From: Verrucomicrobiota bacterium
GTDB taxonomy: Bacteria; Verrucomicrobiota; Verrucomicrobiia; Verrucomicrobiales; DEV007
Length of the DNA stretch: 9,339 bases
Direction: 5' to 3'
NCBI GenBank assembly: GCA_027618625.1
Contig: JAQCER010000067.1
Location: 1-9,339 of the forward strand
Made by a program: the position numbers and the translations under genes. The notes under the pieces are model-generated. The model made no database searches, was not told the DNA's origin, and was given only the letters and a program-made list of their open reading frames with translations. Positions 1-6,676 of the stretch are shown here, piece after piece. Within the stretch, counting starts at the first letter, position 1; each line of letters begins with the position of its first letter.

Positions 1-1
1 T

Positions 2-1333
2 GTCGTCACCTGTATGGCGATCCTACTACTGAGCCTTGCGCTGCGTCGTGAGCTGGGTGGAGGTGCCATTGCGGCCGCAGCGTCATTTCTGGCGGTGTCA
101 CCGATCTTTGTCTTCTACAGCCGCTACTACATCATGGAGCTGCTGCTGGTTTTCTTCAGCCTGGCGGCGATCATTTGCGGCTGGCGATACTGGAAATCGC
201 GCAGCCCCTGGTGGCTCATTCCTACAGGGATTTCTCTGGCAATGATGCATGCGGCAAAGGAGACCTGCGTGATCCACTACTTTGCCATGGGTGCCGCCTT
301 CACCGGCTGTGTTGCCTTCGGCTGGATGAGGCCCGCATCGGGTGAAAAATTTACCGCGCAGGTGAGGGATCGACCACTCAAGTTCGGCCACTGGAAACCG
401 CTGATGGGTGCATTGTTAGTGACCTGGTTTCTCTTCTACTCATCGTTCTTTACGAATATCCCAGCCGGCTTGATCGAGAGCATCACGACCTACGCCAGCT
501 ATCTCAAACGTGCTGAAGGCAGCGGGCATGAGAAGCCGTGGTTCTACTACCTCCAGCTCCTGTTCTGGAATAAAGACTACTACCGGTGGACAGAAGCGGG
601 AATTCTCCTGCTGGGAATCATCGGTGCCCGATTTTCGTTGTTTCGCAGGCCAAAGGAGGACGGCTCGCTGCTGCTGCCGCGCTTCCTTGCATTCTACGCT
701 GCGGTGCTGATCGTCGTTTATTCCATCATCAGCTACAAGACTCCGTGGACCATTCTCGGATTTCACCATGCTCTCATTTTACTCGCCGGATTCGGAGCGG
801 CGAGCCTCTGGCAGACACTCCGCAAAGGGTGGATGCGCGCTGTTCTCACTCTGCTCATCGTTGGCATGTGCGCTCACCTTGGCCATCAAGCCCGGCGCGC
901 CACTGGCCGTCGACTGGCCGCGGATACGCGCAATCCTTATGTGTATACCCACACCTCGACGGCCTTTTATCGCCTGCTCAAACGTCTCGACGAACTCGCT
1001 GCGATCAAGCACCCGAACGCTGCGAACGACTGGCTGCAGGTGCAAGTGATCCACTCGGAAGCTGCGTGGCCGTTGCCATGGTACACTCGAATGCACGAGA
1101 CGGTCGGCTTTCCCACGTCCATGCCGTCCGACGAGATCCTTGCCCGCACCGATGTCATCATCACCGAGCCTGGTAGCGCAGACTATTTCCGGCAGCGCCT
1201 TGCCGCGACACACGTTGAGGATCGCGGTATCTTCAGCCTGCGCCCGAGCCACTTTCTGACTGTCTTCATCCACAAGGTTCTGTTGCCGCCAGCGGAAGAA
1301 GCTCCGCTGCCACCAAGCAATTCAGAGCAATGA
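2..1333 (+). CDS. TIGR03663-family (GT39/Agl23-like) polytopic membrane protein, 5' end outside the window
   Basis: This is the C-terminal part of an integral membrane protein of the glycosyltransferase-39/TIGR03663 type. The family is predicted to transfer sugars from lipid carriers at the outer face of the membrane; the substrate here is unknown. The frame is open to the left edge, so the ATG at 14 is probably internal and the catalytic N-terminal loops are missing. Counting from that ATG, hydrophobic segments lie near residues 17-35, 41-57, 88-104, 129-147, 195-206, 224-240, 245-263 and 275-290. Family-like stretches are FYSRYYIMELLLVFF (34-48), YKTPWTILGF (241-250) and NPYVYTHTSTAFYRLL (308-323). 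A soluble tail of about 150 residues follows, containing WPLPWY, and ends in a proline-rich stretch. The stop overlaps the apbE start (ATGA), which implies co-transcription. Family assignment is by recalled similarity. The exact reaction is inferred. Confidence 0.75.
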   Translation, partial: VVTCMAILLLSLALRRELGGGAIAAAASFLAVSPIFVFYSRYYIMELLLVFFSLAAIICGWRYWKSRSPWWLIPTGISLAMMHAAKETCVIHYFAMGAAFTGCVAFGWMRPASGEKFTAQVRDRPLKFGHWKPLMGALLVTWFLFYSSFFTNIPAGLIESITTYASYLKRAEGSGHEKPWFYYLQLLFWNKDYYRWTEAGILLLGIIGARFSLFRRPKEDGSLLLPRFLAFYAAVLIVVYSIISYKTPWTILGFHHALILLAGFGAASLWQTLRKGWMRAVLTLLIVGMCAHLGHQARRATGRRLAADTRNPYVYTHTSTAFYRLLKRLDELAAIKHPNAANDWLQVQVIHSEAAWPLPWYTRMHETVGFPTSMPSDEILARTDVIITEPGSADYFRQRLAATHVEDRGIFSLRPSHFLTVFIHKVLLPPAEEAPLPPSNSEQ

Positions 1334-2217
1334 CGCACGCCTGGCAATTTCAACACTACGCCATGGCCACGACGTTCCAGATCGTCATGGTTTCTGATGA
1401 TAACGATGAGGCCCAATTCGCCGCAGATGCCGCCTTTCGTGAGATCGATTTGATCGAGTCAGAGTTGAGCCGATTCCGACCCGGCAGCGATATCTCCCGC
1501 CTCAATGCCGCCGCCACTGGCGAGGAAGTTTACGTCGGTCCAGGCGCCTGCGATTGTCTGTTGCTGGCACGTGATGTAGCCCAGGCTACTGGTGGAGCGT
1601 TCGATATCACCATTGGCCCATTGTTCAAACTCTGGCGCGGGGCAGGAAGTCGCCACGTTAGCGATGAAGATCTGGCCAAAGCACGCGCCTGCTGTGGCTG
1701 GCAGCACCTCGAGGTCACGCCGTCTGGCCCTACCGCCACGAAGAAGGTGGACGGAATGCACATTGACCTCGGTGGTATCGGCAAAGGTTACGCGCTCGAT
1801 CAAGCTGCCGAACTTCTCTTGGATTGGGACATCGAAAACGCACTGCTCAGCGCCGGAGGCAGCAGTGTGCTGGCGATTGGCACTGCACCCGATGGATCAA
1901 AGGGCTGGCCAGTGCAAGTGGGGCCCGCCGAACAACTTCCCACCTTTCTGACGGACGGGAACGCCGTCAGCGGCACCGGTTTCGAAGTCCAGGGCGAACA
2001 CATCATCGATCCCCGCACTGGTCGCCCATGTTCCATGACCGACAACAGCCGCCCCATCATCTGGGCCCAAGCCCCGAACGCAGCCCTGTCCGATGCGCTT
2101 TCCACCGCCTTCATGGTCATGAGCAGGAAGGAGACCGAAGAACTCTGTCGAAAGCAAAAGGGAATCATCGCCCGATTCTTTCCCAAGGAACCTCAATCCT
2201 CCAACAAGCCCAGATGA
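1330..2217 (+). CDS. apbE: FAD:protein FMN transferase (ApbE family)
   Basis: ApbE enzymes use FAD and Mg2+ to attach FMN covalently to a Ser/Thr of flavoproteins such as NqrB/C, RnfG/D or FMN-binding-domain reductases. The 295-residue product spans a full family core. Visible motifs are the N-terminal MATTFQI (12-18), ELSRFRPGSDISRLN (45-59), FDITIGPL (91-98), the signature DLGGIGKGYALD (146-157), SAGG (174-177), HIIDPRTGRP (224-233) and SDALSTAFMVM (254-264). D255 and T259 match the usual metal-site Asp and Thr. The usual TSG before the HIIDPRTG block appears here as SGTG (214-217). No signal peptide or lipobox is present, so unlike lipoprotein ApbE forms this one is probably cytoplasmic. 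The start overlaps the upstream stop by 4 bp, which suggests translational coupling. No recognisable FMN-acceptor protein is encoded in the window, so its target is unknown. Confidence 0.93.
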   Translation: MTHAWQFQHYAMATTFQIVMVSDDNDEAQFAADAAFREIDLIESELSRFRPGSDISRLNAAATGEEVYVGPGACDCLLLARDVAQATGGAFDITIGPLFKLWRGAGSRHVSDEDLAKARACCGWQHLEVTPSGPTATKKVDGMHIDLGGIGKGYALDQAAELLLDWDIENALLSAGGSSVLAIGTAPDGSKGWPVQVGPAEQLPTFLTDGNAVSGTGFEVQGEHIIDPRTGRPCSMTDNSRPIIWAQAPNAALSDALSTAFMVMSRKETEELCRKQKGIIARFFPKEPQSSNKPR

Positions 2218-2319
2218 TTGAATGCGGCGGATCGGAGTCCGCCGCTCCTTGGCCAGGACCGAATCGAACTTTGGGTTGCATTGTCCGGACTTCTCCTGAA
2301 TAAGAAGCGCTCAGGGAAC
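2218..2319 (+). other. Junction between apbE and the SNF2 gene, probably an untranslated leader
   Basis: The SNF2 reading frame stays open upstream to a TTG directly after the apbE stop, which would add 34 residues. That extension has no family-like character and its DNA is dominated by a perfect palindrome, so I read the stretch as non-coding. A weak sigma70-like pair (TTGCAT at 2276-2281 and AATAAG at 2299-2304, spacing 17) could give the SNF2 gene its own promoter, but each box matches poorly. A purine stretch, CAGGGAA, ends at 2318 just before the ATG. Confidence 0.5.
2224..2245 (+). repeat. Perfect inverted repeat, REP-like palindrome candidate
   Basis: The arms GCGGCGGA (2224-2231) and TCCGCCGC (2238-2245) are exact reverse complements around the 6-base loop TCGGAG. 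The stem is very GC-rich and would fold strongly in RNA. No T-run follows, so it is not a canonical intrinsic terminator. The position immediately after a stop codon and the sequence style resemble dispersed intergenic palindromes of Verrucomicrobiota-like genomes; that comparison is from memory. It could instead protect the apbE mRNA 3' end or attenuate transcription into the SNF2 gene. Confidence 0.6.
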
Positions 2320-5076
2320 ATGTCGCACACGCTCGATCTCACTCCATCCGGTAATCTGCATCTTCGGGAAGAATCGGTCAGTCGACCGGTGCTTTCGGGA
2401 GCGCTGGTGGAAGCATTGCGCATTGCGCTGGCGAAGTCCACTGCGGATGGATTGCTCCACCTTGGATCGACGCTAGCGAACGCAGAGCTGCCGGGCACCT
2501 TGCCCTACTGGCGGACGCTGGCTCTGGATTTTCTGGGGGCGTTGCGAATTCAGACTCCACCGGATGCTGTGGCTCCGGAACCCGTGCCGATGCCAGCTGC
2601 AGAATGCTGGGAAGCGTTTCTCAATCAGGCACCTCCGGGGCGTGGTATGGAATACCTGAACCTCTCAGTGCTCGAATCCTTCTGGCAGGGCATGCAGCGC
2701 GTTGCATTCAAAGCCGCCGCCGACCACGCCGATGGCATCGTTGGCTGGTTGCGTGATAGCAATCCGCTGCAGCAACTGGTTGGGCGCGTCACTTTTCATC
2801 TGGCCGAGAACAAACGCGATGAGCGACGCCCTTTCGCCTTCATCGCCACTTACACTCACGCCCTTTCGGAAAAGGCAGAGCGGCTCCAGTACATTCCGTT
2901 GGGCCGCGCGCTGAAACAGTATGCCGGGAAAGGTGACAAGCCTGCTCTTGAAAGATTGTTAGTGCCGGTGCAGCTTGCTGCGGAGGCCAGCCCCACCGTT
3001 CGCGAACTGGTCGACTCGCGACGCATTTTTCAGCCACTCGCCTGGACACCGGATCAGGCCTGGCATTTCATGAACGAGATTCCGGCGATGGAAGCCGCCG
3101 GGCTTGTGGTGCGCATCCCGGACTGGTGGAAAGCGAAGCGCCCGCCGCGGCCCACTGTGCAGGTGAGCATGGGAAGCCAGGCCAGCATGATGGGAATCAA
3201 CGGCATGTTGGATTTCTCTGTGGGAGTCGCGCTGAATGGAGAAGTTCTGAGTCCGGATGAACTGGTGGATCTGTTAGAGGGCGACGGCAATCTGGTGCGC
3301 TTGAAAGGGCAGTGGGTCGAGGTCGATCGTGACAAGCTCACTGAGGTGTTGGAACACTGGATCGAAGTTGCAGACAATCACTACGAATCCGGTGTATCGT
3401 TTCTCGAAGGCATGCGCATGCTGTCCGGTTTCGGGCGGGCCAGTGGTGCGGTGGCGTTCGACGAAGATGGTCAGGTTGGCAGTTGGACCGAAATGCACGC
3501 TGGCGACTGGCTGCGGGACGTTCTGGTCAAGATGCGGGATCCCAGTCAGGCCGAAGATGCCTGCCCCGGTGAGGAGTTGCATGCTACTCTGCGGCCGTAT
3601 CAGAGGGCTGGAGTCAATTGGCTCTGGTTCGTCTACCAGATGGGACTCGGTGCCTGCCTAGCTGATGACATGGGGCTTGGCAAAACCATTCAGATCATCG
3701 CTCTGTTGCTCGCCGTAAAGCGGCGTAGTCGTCCCGGTGGAAAGAGAAGGGAAAAAGCACATTCGAAACATCCACCCAGCCTGCTGGTCGTGCCGACTTC
3801 TTTGTTGGGGAACTGGCGTGCGGAACTTGAACGCTTCGCCCCGGACTTGAAGCCGTTCTTCCTCCACTCCTCGCAGACACCCAAGGAAGCCCGCGATGCA
3901 GCAGAAGCCACCCCCGAAACATTCTACAGCGACTACGATCTCGTCGTCACCACCTACGGCTTGCTCAAGCGCCTGAATGGGATTTCAAAGCAATCCTGGA
4001 ACCTTGTCATCCTCGATGAGGCCCAGGCAATCAAAAATCCTAACTCTACCCAAACCCGCTCCGTCAAGCAACTCAAAGCGCACTCACGTATCGCTCTCAG
4101 CGGCACGCCCATCGAGAACCGCCTCGGTGATCTGTGGTCGCTGTTCGATTTCATCAATCCCAGCCTGCTGGGCACACCCAGCCAATTCAAGCGCCTGGTA
4201 AAAGAACTCGAGAGCGGCTCGACGCCCAACTACGCACCGCTGCGGACGCTGGCACGGCCTTACATATTGCGCCGCCTCAAGACCGACAAATCAGTCATCA
4301 GCGATTTGCCGGATAAGACCGAGCTGCGCACCTGGTGCCAACTTACCAAAGTCCAGGCGGCCCACTACCAGCGAGCAGTGAGCGATCTCAGGGAAGCTCT
4401 CGAATCCGACCAGGTCACCGGGATTCAACGACGCGGCCTGGTTTTGTCCTTCCTTCAGCGGTTCAAACAAATCTGCAATCACCCGGCGCAGTGGGGGGGC
4501 ACAGGCGATTATTCAGTCAAAGGCAGCGGCAAGTTTCAGCGCCTCATTGGGCTCTGTGAAGAAGTGGCTTCGCGTCAAGAAAAAGTGCTCGTATTCACTC
4601 AGTTTCGCGAGATGACAACCCCACTCGCTACGGTTCTCGAGGAGGTGTTCGGACAGTCGGGCCAGATCCTGCATGGCGGCACCTCGGTCAAACAACGCCA
4701 GCAACTGGTGAACGAATTCCAACGCGAGGACGGGCCGCCGTTTTTTGTCCTCTCGCTGAAAGCCGGTGGCACTGGTCTCAATCTCACCGCCGCCTCACAC
4801 GTCATCCATTTCGACCGATGGTGGAACCCTGCCGTCGAGGATCAGGCCACCGACCGCGCGTTCCGCATCGGCCAGAAGCGCAACGTTCTGGTGCACAAGT
4901 TTGTCTGCCAGGGCACCATCGAGGAGAAAATCGATCAGCTCATCAGTGACAAGCGCGCCCTCGCGGACGACGTGCTCGGCAATGCTGGCGGAGCAGAGAA
5001 GCTTCTTACTGAAATGGACACCGACGAGTTGCTCAATTTTGTAGCCATCGACATCGACAGTGCCCTGGGCGCATGA
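2320..5076 (+). CDS. SNF2/SWI2-family DEAD-like ATPase/helicase with N-terminal SNF2-associated domain
   Basis: This is a DNA-translocating ATPase of the bacterial SNF2 class, 918 residues from the ATG at 2320. The N-terminal part (about 1-400) includes a region near 260-385 (starting DWWKAKRPPRPTVQVSMGS) that resembles the bacterial SNF2-associated domain DUF3670/PF12419. The ATPase core is complete: motif I ADDMGLGKT (448-456), motif Ia LLVVPTSLLGNW, motif II DEAQ (566-569), motif III SGTP (594-597), then LRRLKTDK. The helicase C-terminal lobe has VLVFTQF, LHGGTS, SLKAGGTGLNLT and the motif V/VI segment from HFDRWWNP to DRAFRIGQ (830-852). DEAQ rather than DEAH is usual in this bacterial branch. 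The ATG is preferred over an upstream TTG at 2218 because the intervening DNA is a palindromic junction. The SWIM protein gene follows after 38 bp, so the two probably form an operon. The substrate (DNA, RNA polymerase or a protein-DNA complex) cannot be told. Confidence 0.94.
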   Translation: MSHTLDLTPSGNLHLREESVSRPVLSGALVEALRIALAKSTADGLLHLGSTLANAELPGTLPYWRTLALDFLGALRIQTPPDAVAPEPVPMPAAECWEAFLNQAPPGRGMEYLNLSVLESFWQGMQRVAFKAAADHADGIVGWLRDSNPLQQLVGRVTFHLAENKRDERRPFAFIATYTHALSEKAERLQYIPLGRALKQYAGKGDKPALERLLVPVQLAAEASPTVRELVDSRRIFQPLAWTPDQAWHFMNEIPAMEAAGLVVRIPDWWKAKRPPRPTVQVSMGSQASMMGINGMLDFSVGVALNGEVLSPDELVDLLEGDGNLVRLKGQWVEVDRDKLTEVLEHWIEVADNHYESGVSFLEGMRMLSGFGRASGAVAFDEDGQVGSWTEMHAGDWLRDVLVKMRDPSQAEDACPGEELHATLRPYQRAGVNWLWFVYQMGLGACLADDMGLGKTIQIIALLLAVKRRSRPGGKRREKAHSKHPPSLLVVPTSLLGNWRAELERFAPDLKPFFLHSSQTPKEARDAAEATPETFYSDYDLVVTTYGLLKRLNGISKQSWNLVILDEAQAIKNPNSTQTRSVKQLKAHSRIALSGTPIENRLGDLWSLFDFINPSLLGTPSQFKRLVKELESGSTPNYAPLRTLARPYILRRLKTDKSVISDLPDKTELRTWCQLTKVQAAHYQRAVSDLREALESDQVTGIQRRGLVLSFLQRFKQICNHPAQWGGTGDYSVKGSGKFQRLIGLCEEVASRQEKVLVFTQFREMTTPLATVLEEVFGQSGQILHGGTSVKQRQQLVNEFQREDGPPFFVLSLKAGGTGLNLTAASHVIHFDRWWNPAVEDQATDRAFRIGQKRNVLVHKFVCQGTIEEKIDQLISDKRALADDVLGNAGGAEKLLTEMDTDELLNFVAIDIDSALGA

Positions 5077-5114
5077 ACTTGACATTCCAACCATATCGAA
5101 TCTAGCAAGAAACC

Positions 5115-5942
5115 ATGTCCTGGGGATGGAGACCATATGTGCCTGTTCGTGAGCGTCGCCGCAGCGCCGACGCCGCATTGAAATGCATGCTCGGCAAAGA
5201 CGAATCCCCTCAACCGATCCGAGCCTTTTCCAGTCGAAAGATGGCGCTTACCTTCTGGGGCGAGGCCTGGTGCGAGCATCTGGAATCGATGGGCGATTAC
5301 GCCAACCGCCTTCCGCGTGGACGCACCTATGTGCGCAACGGTTCGGTTGTGCATTTGCACATCGACACTGGAAAGATCACAGCCCTTGTGTCCGGTTCCG
5401 ATCTCTACAAAATCGAGATCACTGTGAGCCCGCTCGGCAAAGCCCGATGGAAGAAATTCAAAGGTGACTGCGCAGGGCAGGTCGCAACCTTGTTAGACCT
5501 GTTGCGGGGTAAAGTCTCCGATGCCGTGCTCAAGCGCATCATCGATCTTGATGAGGGCCTCTTTCCCAGCACGCGGGAGATCAAGCTCTCCTGCTCCTGC
5601 CCCGACTGGGCCGTGATGTGCAAGCACGTCGCCGCTACCCTCTACGGCGTAGGGGCGCGGCTCGACGATTCACCGGAGCTCTTCTTCCGGCTGCGTGGCG
5701 TCGACCACCTTGAATTGATCCAGAGCGCAGCCATCGATTCCCTCGACGGCACTCTTCCTGATCACGAAGAACAACTCAACGATTCCGATCTCTCAGGTAT
5801 ATTTGGTATCGATTTTTCAGACGTTCCAGCCTTGCCTGAACCGAGGAAATCCGCCAAAAAGAGGAAGACGCCAAAGAATGCCAAGGTTAAGACAACCTCG
5901 GCAGCAAAAAAGCGAGCAGGGCGCCAGTCGAAGGGGCGGTAG
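5115..5942 (+). CDS. SWIM zinc-finger protein with lysine-rich C-terminal tail
   Basis: The protein has 275 residues. The SWIM signature CxCx6CxH lies at 160-171 (C160, C162, C169, H171; sequence CSCPDWAVMCKH) and should bind one Zn2+. SWIM domains are thought to bind DNA or proteins and often accompany bacterial SNF2 ATPases. The N-terminal part has WGEAWCEHLESMGDYANRLPRGRTYVRNG (49-77), typical of stand-alone bacterial SWIM proteins. From about residue 241 the tail is very rich in Lys, Arg and Ala (for example KKRKTPKNAKVK), with a histone-H1-like composition that suggests DNA binding. The ATG at 5115 follows a weak AAGAAA purine stretch. The gene lies 38 bp after the SNF2 gene on the same strand, so joint expression and a partner or targeting role for the ATPase are inferred. 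It faces the minus-strand rlpA-like gene across 46 bp. Confidence 0.9.
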   Translation: MSWGWRPYVPVRERRRSADAALKCMLGKDESPQPIRAFSSRKMALTFWGEAWCEHLESMGDYANRLPRGRTYVRNGSVVHLHIDTGKITALVSGSDLYKIEITVSPLGKARWKKFKGDCAGQVATLLDLLRGKVSDAVLKRIIDLDEGLFPSTREIKLSCSCPDWAVMCKHVAATLYGVGARLDDSPELFFRLRGVDHLELIQSAAIDSLDGTLPDHEEQLNDSDLSGIFGIDFSDVPALPEPRKSAKKRKTPKNAKVKTTSAAKKRAGRQSKGR

Positions 5943-5988
5943 TCTGGATGTGGCGTGTCATCAGCATTCCAAAATCATCGTCGGGCAC
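5943..5988. other. Convergent intergenic gap without a visible terminator
   Basis: Only 46 bp separate the SWIM gene stop from the stop of the minus-strand rlpA-like gene. I saw no stem-loop with a T-run on either strand. Termination here may be Rho-dependent, or transcripts may overlap into the opposing genes. Confidence 0.5.
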
Positions 5989-6393
5989 TCACTTGAGCAC
6001 CTCAACTCGGACCGGCACTACGCCTGCTTTAATCATGTCGAGGCGTTTGGCTGCTGCGTGGCCTAGATCGATGATTCGATGCTTGCCAAAGGGGCCACGG
6101 TCTGTGATTCGGACAATGACGTTTTTCCCGTTGACCGTGTTGGTGACCCGCACCTGGGTTCCGAAGGGAAGTGTCCGATGAGCAGCGGTGAACGCCTTGT
6201 CGCTGAGGGGCTCGCCGCTTGCAGTACGGGTTCCGTTCGTTCTCGCCGAATACCACGATGCTTTTCCATTCTGCGAGCTGACCACAGACCCTCCACGACG
6301 TTGTGAATCTCCAGTGGCCCGCGAAGTGGAGCACGCCACAAGGAGGCCGCTGATGAGGAAGCAAAGGGCGATGTCAAAAACACGGATTTTCAT
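5989..6393 (-). CDS. rlpA: RlpA-like septal ring lytic transglycosylase lipoprotein
   Basis: This is a 134-residue lipoprotein with a double-psi beta-barrel fold of the RlpA type. Counting from the ATG at 6393, residues 1-21 form a lipoprotein signal peptide with lipobox LVAC and lipidation at C21. A short linker rich in Ser, Gly and Arg follows. The barrel covers about 42-133: KASWYSARTNGTRTASGE (44-61), AFTAAHRTLPFGTQVRVTN (67-85), VRITDRGPFGKHRIIDLGHAAAKRL (94-118). H72 and D98 match the His and Asp needed for activity in Pseudomonas RlpA, which cleaves peptide-free glycan strands. No SPOR domain is present, so it is a minimal form. The frame is open 31 codons further upstream (to 6486), but the signal peptide and an AAGAAAG ribosome-binding-site-like stretch fix the start at 6393. 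It lies downstream of an amidase gene on the same strand, which is functionally coherent. Confidence 0.92.
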   Translation of the reverse strand: MKIRVFDIALCFLISGLLVACSTSRATGDSQRRGGSVVSSQNGKASWYSARTNGTRTASGEPLSDKAFTAAHRTLPFGTQVRVTNTVNGKNVIVRITDRGPFGKHRIIDLGHAAAKRLDMIKAGVVPVRVEVLK

Positions 6394-6450
6394 GGTTCTT
6401 TCTTGAGAGTTCGCTAGCCAACAGCTGCGCATGGTTGAGCGGAAATGAAT

Positions 6451-6469
6451 CGCAACCTGTATTGTTGCG
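6451..6469. repeat. Short inverted repeat upstream of rlpA
   Basis: CGCAAC (6451-6456) and GTTGCG (6464-6469) are reverse complements separated by 7 bases. The centre lies about 65 bp upstream of the rlpA start, compatible with an operator or a leader hairpin. An arm of six bases is easily found by chance, so this is only a candidate. Confidence 0.25.
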
Positions 6470-6517
6470 CAAGTATTTGGTTGCACCGATCTTCAGGATT
6501 GGGAGGAACTGCAGGAC

Positions 6518-6542
6518 GGCTCCGAAAATGAAGGCTCCGAAA
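6518..6542. repeat. 10-bp direct repeat GGCTCCGAAA
   Basis: Two exact copies of GGCTCCGAAA lie at 6518-6527 and 6533-6542, with starts 15 bp apart. They sit in the non-coding region about 130-150 bp upstream of the rlpA start. They could be paired regulator sites or a small local duplication; nothing else supports a function. Confidence 0.35.
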
Positions 6543-6676
6543 GTCCTTCAAGGAGACGGGCAGTCCAGCTGAGACGGCCGTGCGCTACTACCGTGTGCAG
6601 GTGGAGGAATAGGGGAATAGGAACATCGCCCTTGGGGTGAGTTTGGGATTCTTAAAAGGGAGGCTGACATATACAT

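Larger units (their letters stand above)
6394..6676 (-). other. Intergenic region upstream of rlpA and downstream of the amidase gene
   Basis: This 283-bp stretch holds no convincing gene. Short open frames across it continue from neighbouring genes or lack family character. It should contain the rlpA promoter and the amidase 3' end. No clear -35/-10 pair or intrinsic terminator could be picked. It carries a 6-bp inverted repeat (6451-6469) and a 10-bp direct repeat (6518-6542), listed separately. Confidence 0.5.

Noticed and set aside
586..1176. Open frame of 196 codons on the plus strand
   Set aside because: It is a shadow of the GT39/TIGR03663 gene in another frame. Its translation is rich in Arg, Ser and His with no family character.
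2218..2319. TTG-initiated N-terminal extension of the SNF2 protein
   Set aside because: The segment contains a strong palindrome, the start codon is rare, and an ATG follows at 2320 with a nearby purine stretch.
4795..5360. Minus-strand frames spanning the SNF2/SWIM junction
   Set aside because: They overlap the helicase C-terminal motifs and the SWIM N-terminus. They are composition-driven shadows without a plausible start context.
5943..5988. Possible bidirectional terminator between the convergent blocks
   Set aside because: No inverted repeat with a stem of useful length and no T-run could be found on either strand.
6394..6486. 31-codon upstream extension of the RlpA-like frame
   Set aside because: It would bury the lipoprotein signal peptide. 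The ATG at 6393 with AAGAAAG upstream gives a well-formed signal and lipobox.
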